A stretch of DNA of 41,152 nt from Oscillospiraceae bacterium (GCA_009786985.1 WRGW01000106.1:1-41152), one strand, 5' to 3'. Positions 1 through 9,359 are shown, counted from the stretch's first letter. A program made the numbers and translations. Notes: generated by a model not told the origin, from the sequence alone.

Positions 1-825
1 TTTCCCTGGCAAAGACAATGCCCAAATCACCTTAACTCCAGCTACACTTACAGAACCCGATTTAGACAGTTCCATTCCCTCGACACCAGTCTTAGAAGCT
101 AAATCTACAATCAAACAATCTTCACGTAATTTCAACAATCGTTTGCGAGTAAGAATCTGTGCTGGGACCGTGTTTACAATTGTATCGAAGTTTTCCAAAA
201 CACTATCAAATTCATCTCCGAACTTGACCGCTCTACAACCATTGACTTTTGCCCACGCCAAGTCGGCGTGTTTCCGTGCTGCAATTGTGACATTTGCTCC
301 GAGAGTATGCAAATGCCTTGCTAAAATCTTAGATATTCGCCCGTAACCCGTAATAAGAATTTTCATACCGAGAACAGCTTTAGCTTTCTCACGCATAATA
401 ATTTCTAAAGCACCTTCAGCAGTAATACCAGCATTTACGACTGTGAGTTCCTCGCGTTCAAAATAATCGCAGAGAGTCAGTGAATCCCGTTCACAAAGCT
501 CCTGCAATTCAGGACAGGCTTTCCCACAAAATACAGTTGTGTCATAAGTGCAAGCGTTTGCTATAACATCGGGAATCGAAATTCGCCCTGAATGATACGG
601 TGCTGTTATGTAATCACAATTACGACTCATCGGTAGTGGTAAAATCACGTTTTTAGCAGGCTCGATTTTTTTAATAAAATCTACCTCGTGTGCTTCACTT
701 TGAACGTCTTCATGAAGTAAGTCAAATCCGTATATAGCGCAGCTAAAATTCGGATTTGATTTTTTGAGCTTGTTTGCGGCATAAACAAAACGTAAATCAC
801 CGCCAATTATAATCAAATCTTTCAT
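1..825 (-). CDS. dpaA: Dipicolinate synthase subunit A (partial, runs off the left edge)
   Basis: Open minus-strand frame from ATG at 825 to position 1 with no stop: MKDLIIIGGDLRFVYAANKL...ILITGYGRISKILARHLHTLGANVTIAARK...; Rossmann GxGRIxK motif typical of SpoVFA/DpaA. Not in the ORF track because it is unterminated. Confidence 0.8.
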   Translation of the reverse strand, partial: MKDLIIIGGDLRFVYAANKLKKSNPNFSCAIYGFDLLHEDVQSEAHEVDFIKKIEPAKNVILPLPMSRNCDYITAPYHSGRISIPDVIANACTYDTTVFCGKACPELQELCERDSLTLCDYFEREELTVVNAGITAEGALEIIMREKAKAVLGMKILITGYGRISKILARHLHTLGANVTIAARKHADLAWAKVNGCRAVKFGDEFDSVLENFDTIVNTVPAQILTRKRLLKLREDCLIVDLASKTGVEGMELSKSGSVSVAGVKVIWALSLPGK

Positions 826-1141
826 ATGTATTCCCTTCTTTGGCTACATCTAAAAGTCTCAACGCCATATCATTTCATTTTTGGTCTTAGCACGTAAAAA
901 TTTATATGATATTAAGAATCTATGAACATATGTTCTAAAACAGAAAAGCTTTTAGAAATTGACCTTTTTAGGCAATACGCTGATATTATGTTGTATTACC
1001 TTTATATCATGATATGAGAAGAGAGCGTTTTTTGCCACAAATCTATTTGATGTTTTTTGCGTATGTTATATTTTTTAGGTGAATATGTTACCTATGTCTT
1101 GACTTTTAACAAATCAGTTTGTTATCAATCGAAAAAAAGTC

Positions 1142-1170
1142 TTGACTTTTTATTTTAATAGAGGTATAAT
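1142..1170 (+). promoter_or_regulatory. Sigma-A-like promoter upstream of pyrG
   Basis: TTGACT (1142-1147), 17-bp spacer, TATAAT (1165-1170). Confidence 0.8.
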
Positions 1171-1332
1171 AGAAAGTAGCAGGGGAAAATTAAGCTGAAG
1201 GTTGCATAAGTATTTACCACTAAAAATTCTCTTGCCTGAGGCAAAAATCCTTACAAATTATTATAACTTTTTAAGTTAAGAGACTATACACCTTAACTTT
1301 TAATAAGTTCTACTTTATGAAGGAGTAAAAAA

Positions 1333-2919
1333 GTGACTAAATATATTTTTGTAACTGGCGGAGTAGTTTCGGGTCTCGGAAAGGGCATTACCGCTGCGTC
1401 TTTAGGACGACTTCTGAAACAAAGAGGGCTAAAAGTTTTAGCTCAAAAGCTGGATCCTTATATGAACATAGACCCAGGAACTATGAACCCACTCCAACAC
1501 GGGGAGGTTTTTGTCACTGATGATGGCACCGAAACCGACCTTGATTTAGGTCATTATGAGCGATTTATTGACGAGAATTTATCTAAAAACAGTAGTCTTA
1601 CTTCGGGCAAAGTTTATATGAAAGTTCTTGATAACGAGAGGGCTGGAGAGTATCTTGGTGATACTGTGCAGGTGATTCCTCACGTCACTACAGTGATTCG
1701 TAATTTTATCACCTCCCCTGCAAAGGATGTTGATGTAATGATAGTCGAAATCGGCGGAACAGTCGGTGATATAGAAAGCCAACCTTTCTTGGAAGCTATA
1801 CGTCAAATATCACTCATAAAAGGGCGCGAGAACTGTCTGTTTATTCATGTGACGCTTGTTCCATACTTAAAAACTTCTGGTGAGCATAAATCTAAACCCA
1901 CTCAACACTCAGTCAAAGAACTTCGTATTATGGGATTAGCACCAGACATCATCGTCACACGTGCGGATGAACCGATTAGTGGCGGAATCAAAGATAAAAT
2001 CGCACTTTCGTGCAATGTCAAACAAGATTGTGTAATAGACAATATTTCAATCGGTTCTTTGTATGAAGTTCCGCTAATGTTACACGTCAATGGGCTTGAT
2101 GATGTTGTTTGTCGCGAACTCAAACTCGACACCCCAGCACCTAATTTGAGCGAATGGAAACAAGTTGTCGAAAAAAGTAATGCTAGAACAAAACTGGTGA
2201 CGATTGCGATTGTCGGCAAATACACCAAACTGCGTGATGCGTATCTATCTGTAATTGAAAGCCTTAATCATGCTGGAATTGAAATCGGCGTAAACACAGA
2301 AATTCGCTGGATTGATAGTGTCAGCGTTAATGATAAAAACGTAAATGACCTGCTCGAAGGAATCGATGGAATGATTATTCCGGGGGGATTCGGCGATAGA
2401 GGGGTTGAAGGAATGTTGTCGACTTGTCGTTATGCACGTGAAAATAATCTACCGTTCCTTGGCATTTGTTTAGGGATGCAGGTTTCTGTCATCGAATACG
2501 CAAGAAACATCTGTGGATTAGTTGGTGCTAACTCGCGTGAAGTTGACGCTTCCGCTCCATACAAAGTCATTGACGTAATGCCAGAACAAGTTGGCATGGA
2601 AGGTAGCGGTGGCACTATGCGGAGAGGTTCATATCCATGCAAAATCAAGCTCGGGAGTATGCTTCATAAACTATACAGTAGCACCGAAATCGACGAACGC
2701 CATCGCCATAGATTAGAGTTCAATAACGAATACCGCAAGCAAATCAGTGATAACGGACTTGTAATCAGCGGTGAATCCCCGGACGGAAATTTAGTTGAAG
2801 CAGTCGAATTACCAGATTGTAAATTTTATATAGGTGTCCAGTTCCATCCAGAGTTTAAGAGTAGACCGAATCGCCCTCACCCGCTATTCTTAGGATTTCT
2901 AAAAGCAACGATTGATTAA
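1333..2919 (+). CDS. pyrG: CTP synthase
   Basis: 528 aa, GTG start, [34 protein letters not shown], glutaminase motif FLGICLGMQ. Confidence 0.97.
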   Translation: MTKYIFVTGGVVSGLGKGITAASLGRLLKQRGLKVLAQKLDPYMNIDPGTMNPLQHGEVFVTDDGTETDLDLGHYERFIDENLSKNSSLTSGKVYMKVLDNERAGEYLGDTVQVIPHVTTVIRNFITSPAKDVDVMIVEIGGTVGDIESQPFLEAIRQISLIKGRENCLFIHVTLVPYLKTSGEHKSKPTQHSVKELRIMGLAPDIIVTRADEPISGGIKDKIALSCNVKQDCVIDNISIGSLYEVPLMLHVNGLDDVVCRELKLDTPAPNLSEWKQVVEKSNARTKLVTIAIVGKYTKLRDAYLSVIESLNHAGIEIGVNTEIRWIDSVSVNDKNVNDLLEGIDGMIIPGGFGDRGVEGMLSTCRYARENNLPFLGICLGMQVSVIEYARNICGLVGANSREVDASAPYKVIDVMPEQVGMEGSGGTMRRGSYPCKIKLGSMLHKLYSSTEIDERHRHRLEFNNEYRKQISDNGLVISGESPDGNLVEAVELPDCKFYIGVQFHPEFKSRPNRPHPLFLGFLKATID

Positions 2920-2945
2920 TGAAGTGTTTATGTTTGCCTACGGCA

Positions 2946-2984
2946 ATGTCCTAAAGGGTCGGTCGAGCCCGCCCTTACGGACAT
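2946..2984. repeat. Imperfect hairpin downstream of pyrG
   Basis: ATGTCC-TA-AAGGG-T-CGG / CCG-CCCTT-AC-GGACAT, loop TCGAGC. Confidence 0.6.
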
Positions 2985-3113
2985 CTTGTTTGGCTTTCCC
3001 TGAAACAGAATGTCAAGAGCATTTTGCTAAATTTCTCAGAAAATTTTCTAAAAAGAATGTTGAAGCGTGAATTTACAATGATTTTGCCACATGAAATTTT
3101 GTTCGATTTACAC

Positions 3114-3142
3114 TTGCAAACTGCGTCTAGGCGTGTTATAAT
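3114..3142 (+). promoter_or_regulatory. Promoter of the type II RM operon
   Basis: TTGCAA (3114-3119), 17-bp spacer, TATAAT (3137-3142); GGAGG RBS at 3157-3161. Confidence 0.7.
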
Positions 3143-3167
3143 TATTAACATAAGTTGGAGGTGCGTT

Positions 3168-4253
3168 GTGGAGTACATGACTACGAAAGAAGCCGCTGAC
3201 AAATGGGGCATTAAAATTCGCCAAGTGCAATCCTTTTATAATTATCAGTCAACCATATTCGATTTTATAGAAGAAACAACCCCTATGCTCCCATCTAAAC
3301 AATGGGATTCTTTTCGTTTCATAGATTTATTTGCAGGCATAGGTGGAATACGCCTTGGGTTTGAAAGTGTTGGTGGTAAGTGTGTTTTTTCTTCTGAATG
3401 GGACAAGCAAGCCGCAATGACTTATGAAGCCAATTTTGGTGAGGCACCCGCTGGAGATATTACTCAAATTTGCGCAAGTGAAATTCCTGAGTTTGATATT
3501 TTGTTAGGGGGCTTTCCTTGCCAACCATTTAGTATTATTGGAGATAAAGAGGGTTTTAATCACGAAACACAAGGAACACTTTTTTTTGATATAGAGCGAA
3601 TTTTAGCCGATAAAAGACCTCCTGCATTTATGCTTGAAAATGTTCGTAACTTAACGGCTCATGATGGCGGCAACACTTTTAGGATTATTTTACGTCAGTT
3701 AGAAAATTTGAGGTATAATGTACACGCAAAAGTGCTAAACGCACTTGATTTTGGCGTTCCTCAAAAAAGAGAGCGTATTATTATTTGTGGTTTTCTTGAT
3801 AAGGTTGATTTTAGTTTCCCTAGACCTATACCGAACTATGAAAGACTTACTTTGCCTGATATTTTAGAAGATGATAGCGAAATTGACGAAAAATTATGGG
3901 TTAGGGACGTTATTAGAGATAGCAGAAATGAAAGAATGAAAAAAATACTCGAACGCCCATATATAACGCATGAAAATGTGGCTGGGTCGGTTACTCCACA
4001 TCATTTTTCTTGTGCGTTACGTGCTGGAGCTTCTGCTAACTATATATTGATTAACAACGAAAGGCGACCGTCTGAAAGGGAACTTTTGCGGTTGCAAGGT
4101 TTCCCTGATGATTTCAAAATAGTAGTGCCTTATAGCGGAATTAAGAAGCAAACAGGAAATAGCGTTGCTGTGCCAGTTATAAAGGCTGTTGCAAATGAAA
4201 TGATAAAAGCATTAAAAGCGCATGAAAGAAGGAAAATGGGCTATGGCAAATAG
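3168..4253 (+). CDS. DNA (cytosine-5-)-methyltransferase of a type II RM system
   Basis: C5-MTase motifs: I FAGIGGIRLGFES, IV GGFPCQPFS, VI ENVRN, VIII QKRERIIICGF, X GNSVAVPV. GTG start at 3168 has the best RBS spacing; ATG at 3177 is the alternative. Annotated ORF start at 3024 is probably too long. Confidence 0.93.
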   Translation: MEYMTTKEAADKWGIKIRQVQSFYNYQSTIFDFIEETTPMLPSKQWDSFRFIDLFAGIGGIRLGFESVGGKCVFSSEWDKQAAMTYEANFGEAPAGDITQICASEIPEFDILLGGFPCQPFSIIGDKEGFNHETQGTLFFDIERILADKRPPAFMLENVRNLTAHDGGNTFRIILRQLENLRYNVHAKVLNALDFGVPQKRERIIICGFLDKVDFSFPRPIPNYERLTLPDILEDDSEIDEKLWVRDVIRDSRNERMKKILERPYITHENVAGSVTPHHFSCALRAGASANYILINNERRPSERELLRLQGFPDDFKIVVPYSGIKKQTGNSVAVPVIKAVANEMIKALKAHERRKMGYGK

Positions 4254-5301
4254 AGATACTGCAAAAAAGGCGATAGACGAACTCATACGCAAATCAAGGG
4301 TGCATTTTTACAAGCCTATTCAGATTGCGGAAATTTTGCATCATCATAGGCTAAACCCCAATGCTATAGACTTGCTAAACCTTGAAGATTACCGAAATAA
4401 AAGTAAAAAATGGCGCAATGAGGTTAGCCTTGTCCTTCTTGGTAGAGTTAGCACCAGTAGTGCGCGATTCCAAGATGACTTGTTTAACGATAATGCTATC
4501 CCTCCTACGATTTTGGCTGAATTAGGCAAAGAAAATATACACACAAGTGGTGCAGTTGAAGCCTATATTTATTCAAAATTCACCAACAGATATTCACAAA
4601 TGTCTAACGCCTTAAACTATGCCCTAAATTCTTCAAAAGAAGATTTTGATGTTAAGGTATTCATTGATGGCTTTAGGCATGAAGCTGGCTTGCGCCGTAG
4701 CATAGACAAGGTTTTTGAAATTGTAGTTTATGCTCTATTTGCAACAATTGTTTCAGCCTTAGAATTGCAAGTTGAAATATCAATAAACGCTGAAAAAACA
4801 ACGCTCTTGAGCGAATTTCCAGATTTTGCAAAAATGGTTATGTGCCTCGATGTTGATAATATGACAAAGACACAAGATGCCAAAGTGTACCGAGTTGGCG
4901 TAACCAATGCTGCCGACCGTGGTTTGGATATGTACTCAAACTGGGGGCCTGCTATACAAATAAAACATCTAACTTTAAGCGAAGAAATGGCAGAAGGTAT
5001 TGTGGGTAGTGTTTCAAGCGACAAGATTGTGATTGTTTGCAAAGATGCCGAGGAAAAAATTATTTTATCCCTGCTTAATCAAATGGGTTGGCGCAATCGC
5101 ATACAAAGTATAATCACGGAATCCAATTTGCAAGATTGGTATGAAAAGGCTTTGCGTGGCACTTATGCGAAAGATTTAGGTAGTGAGCTTTTATCCTGTT
5201 TGTGTGGTGAAATAGCTAATGAATTTCCATCTGTTGATGAAACGCCAGAAATAATTAGCGTGCGTAAATATGAGAAAATTAAAGATGATTACTGGGTTTA
5301 A
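4243..5301 (+). CDS. Type II restriction endonuclease, HaeII family (expected site RGCGCY)
   Basis: Overlaps the MTase 3' end. Strings KSRVHFYKPIQIAEIL, YRNKSKKWR, LLGRVSTSSARFQD, YRVGVTNAADRGLDMYSNWGPAIQIKHL, WYEKALRG match my recollection of R.HaeII. Confidence 0.82.
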   Translation: MANRDTAKKAIDELIRKSRVHFYKPIQIAEILHHHRLNPNAIDLLNLEDYRNKSKKWRNEVSLVLLGRVSTSSARFQDDLFNDNAIPPTILAELGKENIHTSGAVEAYIYSKFTNRYSQMSNALNYALNSSKEDFDVKVFIDGFRHEAGLRRSIDKVFEIVVYALFATIVSALELQVEISINAEKTTLLSEFPDFAKMVMCLDVDNMTKTQDAKVYRVGVTNAADRGLDMYSNWGPAIQIKHLTLSEEMAEGIVGSVSSDKIVIVCKDAEEKIILSLLNQMGWRNRIQSIITESNLQDWYEKALRGTYAKDLGSELLSCLCGEIANEFPSVDETPEIISVRKYEKIKDDYWV

Positions 5302-5334
5302 TGCATTTTGGCAATACGTTCTTTGTTGTTCATA

Positions 5335-5358
5335 ATAATTCCCCCATAAGGGAATTAT
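5335..5358. terminator. Hairpin downstream of the restriction endonuclease
   Basis: ATAATTCCC-CCATAA-GGGAATTAT perfect 9-bp stem, followed by ATCATATTTTTT. Confidence 0.65.
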
Positions 5359-5385
5359 ATCATATTTTTTAGGTTTTGTATAGGC

Positions 5386-5569
5386 TTTATCGCATTTTAT
5401 AATTTTCGGACAGGTCTATTAAGCGTTTCAAAATTATGTGTGACCGATACAGAAACAAACGCAAGCGTCACGGGCTTAGAGTGACCATTATTTGCGGACT
5501 GCACAATATGGACTTAAATCTGGCAATTGCTTAGCGTTTATCGCGTTTGTGGATTTTCGGACAGGTCTA
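5386..5569. repeat. Imperfect 33-bp direct repeat pair (5386-5418 and 5537-5569), possible IS ends
   Basis: TTTATCGCATTTTATAATTTTCGGACAGGTCTA versus TTTATCGCGTTTGTGGATTTTCGGACAGGTCTA, 29/33 identical, 151 bp apart. Confidence 0.7.
5403..5534 (+). pseudogene. C-terminal remnant of a DDE transposase (IS5/IS4-like group)
   Basis: Frame reads FSDRSIKRFKIMCDRYRNKRKRHGLRVTIICGLHNMDLNLAIA*, resembling the RYRN(R/K)RKRxGLR...NxxxxL C-terminus of IS5-type transposases. No N-terminal part is present. Confidence 0.65.
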
Positions 5570-5947
5570 ATCGAAATCTTCACTGAAAACGAGCTGATTA
5601 TACTGTGTTTTGTTGATGACACGTCCGCCCATCAGCACCGTCCACGAAAATTTAGAGAACTTCCTAAAGGAACGAGTCACTGTAATTTCTGTATTTGCAG
5701 TTCTTGTAACGCTTTTTTGTGTCCGTGGGCTGGGCATTTTAAGCGACTGGATACTTCGGGAGCTTTCAAGGCTCGATGCGAGAAATGCTCGGCAGGAAAA
5801 GTCGGGGTTATTCACGACTGCGATTATTACACTGCAAGGAAACGCACTAAGTTTTATAAAGTCAAGAAACGTAAGAAGCAAACGCAGTTCGGTATCGTTA
5901 TGCGAGCTTTGGGCGAGATTAAAGACTTGGTTTCTAAGGATAAATGA
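5492..5947 (+). CDS. Hypothetical Cys-rich (zinc-ribbon-like) protein; start uncertain
   Basis: HCNFCICSSCNAFLCPW...CEKC...HDCDYY then basic KVKKRKK tail. The frame upstream of ~5570 is repeat/transposase debris, so the native start may be lost or lie further in. Confidence 0.4.
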   Translation: MRTAQYGLKSGNCLAFIAFVDFRTGLIEIFTENELIILCFVDDTSAHQHRPRKFRELPKGTSHCNFCICSSCNAFLCPWAGHFKRLDTSGAFKARCEKCSAGKVGVIHDCDYYTARKRTKFYKVKKRKKQTQFGIVMRALGEIKDLVSKDK

Positions 5948-5955
5948 TAAAAGAG

Positions 5956-6160
5956 ACTCTTGTTTTGCTTTCGGCGAGATACCCCACTCCAAACGGGCAA
6001 AGCCCGTTTTGCGGGGATACTCTTGTTTTGATTTCGGCGAGATACCCCACTCCAAACGGGCAAAGCCCGTTTTGCGGGGGATACTCTTGTTTTGATTTCG
6101 GCGAGATACCCCACTCCAAACGGGCAAAGCCCGTTTTGCGGGGGATACTCTTGTTTTGCT
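5956..6160. repeat. Tandem repeat, three 63/64/64-bp units plus a partial fourth, each with a GC-rich hairpin
   Basis: ACTCTTGTTTTG(C/A)TTTCGGCGAGATACCCCACTCCAAACGGGCAAAGCCCGTTTTGCGGGG(G)AT, units starting at 5956, 6019, 6083 and 6147; core AAACGGGC-AAA-GCCCGTTT. Confidence 0.95.
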
Positions 6161-6166
6161 TACCCA

Positions 6167-6202
6167 TCTAATAGCGTATAATAGAAATTATACGCTATTA
6201 GA
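6167..6202. promoter_or_regulatory. Perfect 16-bp inverted repeat with 4-nt loop upstream of glnN (terminator or operator)
   Basis: TCTAATAGCGTATAAT-AGAA-ATTATACGCTATTAGA. Confidence 0.75.
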
Positions 6203-6290
6203 TTTAACTGCTTTTATTGTTTTTAACGTAGTACAATTTATTAAATATTTATTAGTATTTGAAAATAACCTCTCTATCTCTAAAAAAGCC

Positions 6291-6319
6291 TTGACTTTTG
6301 TCTTCAATCACAGTATAAT
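6291..6319 (+). promoter_or_regulatory. Sigma-A-like promoter for glnN
   Basis: TTGACT (6291-6296), 17-bp spacer, TATAAT (6314-6319). Confidence 0.8.
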
Positions 6320-6366
6320 AAAAGGTAGCAAAAAATAAATATTTATATCAAGGAATTTATTTAGTT

Positions 6367-8514
6367 ATGAATAAAATAAATCACTTATTTGGAAGCATGG
6401 TTTTTAATGATGCGGTGATGAAATCCCGCCTCCCAAAAGATTCTTATAAAGCACTAAAAAAAACGATTGAACACGGGGTACGTCTTGAACTTGATGTTGC
6501 GAATGTTGTTGCTAATGCCATGAAAGATTGGGCAGTCGAAAAAGGTGCAACGCATTATACTCACTGGTTCCAACCGATGACTGGTGCTACTGCCGAAAAA
6601 CATGATAGTTTTATCTCGCCACAAAATGATGGTGGAGTGATTATGGAGTTTTCAGGAAAATCATTAGTTCATGGTGAACCTGATGCGTCCAGCTTTCCAT
6701 CTGGTGGAATTAGAGCAACTTTTGAAGCACGCGGCTACACTATATGGGATACAACTTCTTATGCTTTTATCAAAGATGGTTCTTTGTGCATTCCGACTGC
6801 GTTTTGCTCATACACTGGAGAGGCTCTCGACAAGAAAACGCCACTTCTACGCTCAATGGAAGCTATTAACAAACAGGCTATGCGAATTTTGAAACTCTTT
6901 GAAGCCAACACTTCTCCCGATAAGTGCAACTGTAATGGTGTGGAGCGTGTTATAGCACAAGTCGGGGCGGAACAAGAATATTTTTTGATTGATGCTGAAA
7001 TTTTTAAAAAACGTCCAGATTTAGTTTTTGCAGGAAGAACTTTATTAGGTGCTCCCCCTCCTAAAGGGCAAGAATTAGATGACCATTATTTTGGCGTTCT
7101 AAAACCGCGAGTGTCCGCTTTTATGAAAGAACTCGATGAGGAACTTTGGAAACTCGGCATTTATTCTTGTACTAAACATAATGAAGTTGCACCCGCTCAA
7201 CACGAATTAGCACCGATTTTTACTACAGCAAATATTGCGACTGACCATAATCAACTCACCATGGAAATCATGAAAATCGTTGCACGCCGTCATGGGCTTG
7301 TTTGCTTGCTTCATGAAAAACCATTCGCTGGAATCAATGGAAGTGGTAAACACAACAACTGGTCACTCAGCACAGATACTGGTGTGAATCTGCTTCAACC
7401 TGGGTCTACTCCGTATGAAAACGCACAATTTTTGCTATTTTTGACGGCGATTATAAAATCAGTAGACACCCATCAAGATTTGCTTAGAGTTTCAGCAGCG
7501 AGTGCTGGTAACGACCATCGCCTTGGTGCGAACGAAGCTCCACCAGCGATTATCTCTATTTTCCTTGGTGAGGAACTCACAGAAATTCTCGAAGCAATCG
7601 AAACTGGTACACGGTATAAAGGTAAGGAAGAAATTCAAATGGAAATCGGCGTGACGACATTGCCACATTTTCCTAAAGATACTACCGACCGTAATAGAAC
7701 TTCTCCTTTTGCGTTTACTGGGAATAAGTTTGAGTTTCGTATGCTCGGTTCTGCATTTTCGATATCTGGACCAAACATTACTTTGAACACGATTGTTGCT
7801 GAATCTCTGCGACAATTCGCCGATGAACTCGAAAATTCATCTCCTGCTGATTTCAAAAAAAATTTAGCTAAAATGATTAAAACAACTTTTACAAAACACA
7901 AGCGAATTGTGTTTAACGGCGATAATTATTCGGACGAGTGGGTGACCGAAGCGGTAAATCGTGGCCTTTCTAATCATAAATCTACGGTGGAGGCTCTTCC
8001 AGCGTTAATCAGAGATGATAGCTTCACACTTTTTGAAACGCATGGGGTATTTACCAAAACTGAACTTCAATCTCGTTTTGAAATCCGAATTGCGAATTAT
8101 GCTAAGACAATCAATATCGAAGCCCTTACAATGGTTAATCTAGTAAAGAACGAAATTCTCCCTGCTTGTATGGAATATCAAGATGTTTTAGCGAAATTGC
8201 TTGAAAGAAAAATCGCTCTAAAACAACACGTCAGCGAACTTGATATTTCAGCGGAAAAACATCTAATGCGTAACATTTCAACATTGACCGCAAAGCTCTT
8301 AACCAAATTAATTGTGCTTGAATCTACCCTAGCTGAATCTTCAGAAAACTTGGCAATGCAAAACGATGTGCAAGATTATGCAAAATTCTATCGAGAAAGC
8401 GTATTTACAGCGATGTGTGAACTGCGGTTAGTTGCCGACGAACTCGAAACACTAGTCGCTAAAAAATACTGGCCTTTACCGTCATATGCAGCATTGCTTT
8501 ATAGTGTTGTGTGA
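6367..8514 (+). CDS. glnN: Glutamine synthetase type III
   Basis: 715 aa; GSIII hallmarks [62 protein letters not shown]. Confidence 0.95.
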   Translation: MNKINHLFGSMVFNDAVMKSRLPKDSYKALKKTIEHGVRLELDVANVVANAMKDWAVEKGATHYTHWFQPMTGATAEKHDSFISPQNDGGVIMEFSGKSLVHGEPDASSFPSGGIRATFEARGYTIWDTTSYAFIKDGSLCIPTAFCSYTGEALDKKTPLLRSMEAINKQAMRILKLFEANTSPDKCNCNGVERVIAQVGAEQEYFLIDAEIFKKRPDLVFAGRTLLGAPPPKGQELDDHYFGVLKPRVSAFMKELDEELWKLGIYSCTKHNEVAPAQHELAPIFTTANIATDHNQLTMEIMKIVARRHGLVCLLHEKPFAGINGSGKHNNWSLSTDTGVNLLQPGSTPYENAQFLLFLTAIIKSVDTHQDLLRVSAASAGNDHRLGANEAPPAIISIFLGEELTEILEAIETGTRYKGKEEIQMEIGVTTLPHFPKDTTDRNRTSPFAFTGNKFEFRMLGSAFSISGPNITLNTIVAESLRQFADELENSSPADFKKNLAKMIKTTFTKHKRIVFNGDNYSDEWVTEAVNRGLSNHKSTVEALPALIRDDSFTLFETHGVFTKTELQSRFEIRIANYAKTINIEALTMVNLVKNEILPACMEYQDVLAKLLERKIALKQHVSELDISAEKHLMRNISTLTAKLLTKLIVLESTLAESSENLAMQNDVQDYAKFYRESVFTAMCELRLVADELETLVAKKYWPLPSYAALLYSVV

Positions 8515-8517
8515 GCT

Positions 8518-8552
8518 AAGAGCCACTTCGAAATATAATCGAAGTGGCTCTT
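8518..8552 (+). terminator. Rho-independent terminator of glnN
   Basis: AAGAGCCACTTCGA ... TCGAAGTGGCTCTT followed by TT. Confidence 0.9.
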
Positions 8553-8571
8553 TTAAAGTTATAGTCAGTTA

Positions 8572-8599
8572 AATTAAAAATGCCGTGGCATTTTTAATT
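8572..8599. terminator. Palindromic hairpin, possible terminator for the converging DUF1540 gene
   Basis: AATTAAAAATGCC-GT-GGCATTTTTAATT perfect 13-bp stem. Confidence 0.7.
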
Positions 8600-8607
8600 G
8601 CCTTGGT

Positions 8608-8781
8608 TTAGGCAAGTGGAACAAATGAGCAACAATCAGTACTCGCAGTGTTATTATCAGCTCCATGGCTTCCTACACAGATTTTTTCGAGTGCACAATA
8701 ATTGCTCCCGTCTGTGCAGTGGTTAGCACAAGAAGTTACTGAACATTCAATGCTTTTATTTTGGCAATCTTTCGAATTCAT
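8608..8781 (-). CDS. DUF1540-type small Cys-rich protein (57 aa)
   Basis: MNSKDCQNKSIECSVTSCANHCTDGSNYCALEKICVGSHGADNNTASTDCCSFVPLA* with AGGAGG RBS upstream; C-x-V-x-x-C ... C ... I-x-V ... T-x-C-x-S-F pattern. Absent from the ORF track (<60 aa). Confidence 0.85.
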   Translation of the reverse strand: MNSKDCQNKSIECSVTSCANHCTDGSNYCALEKICVGSHGADNNTASTDCCSFVPLA

Positions 8782-8840
8782 AACAACATCCTCCTTTAAT
8801 CTTTAGATATTATTATTATAAACGCATAAAGACAAAGTTA

Positions 8841-9359
8841 TTAGTAGCTTTTTTTGCCATCGGTGTTATGCGTTTCTTGCCATTTTTCAAAAAGTTTTAA
8901 ACATTCCTGTCGATTTTGAAGTGTGAGCGTTTCTAAAATCAATTTAGGTGGTTCGGATTCATTTTTGGTTTCAGTTATACCGAAATCATTTTTAATGAAC
9001 TCATAAATATAGTGGTCATCAAATCCGATTTTAGACGCATCAACAGCATTAGCACCATAATAAAGTTTGGGAATTTTTGCCCACATAATTGCCCCTAGAC
9101 ACATCGGACATGGCATACACGTGCTATAAATCACACAGTCGTGTAGAGAAAATCGCCCAAGTTTTTCGGTAGCTTTACGAATTGCAGAAATTTCAGCGTG
9201 CATAGTAGGGTCTTTGGTTGAAAGAACTCTATTATGTTCACGTGCAATGATTTCGCCATCATTTTCTCGAATAATTACTGCCCCAAAAGGACCACCGTGA
9301 GATTTTTCCATACCCTCAAAAGCTTCTTCAATTGCGATTTTCATATATTTTTCATGCAT
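8841..9359 (-). CDS. guaD: Nucleoside deaminase / guanine deaminase-like
   Basis: 172 aa; TMHAEISAIRKA and CMPCPMCLGAIMWA zinc-binding motifs of cytidine-deaminase-like fold; overall like Bacillus GuaD. Confidence 0.82.
   Translation of the reverse strand: MHEKYMKIAIEEAFEGMEKSHGGPFGAVIIRENDGEIIAREHNRVLSTKDPTMHAEISAIRKATEKLGRFSLHDCVIYSTCMPCPMCLGAIMWAKIPKLYYGANAVDASKIGFDDHYIYEFIKNDFGITETKNESEPPKLILETLTLQNRQECLKLFEKWQETHNTDGKKSY

Noticed and set aside
5956-6160. CRISPR array
   Set aside because: Units are contiguous near-identical 63/64-mers with no unique spacers; no cas genes nearby.
5567-6171. ORFs with FGEIPHSKRAKPVLRG-type repeats (5567-6127 -, 5854-6114 -, 5934-6167 -, 5944-6171 +)
   Set aside because: They are simple translations of the tandem hairpin repeat in several frames on both strands, so no coding signal.
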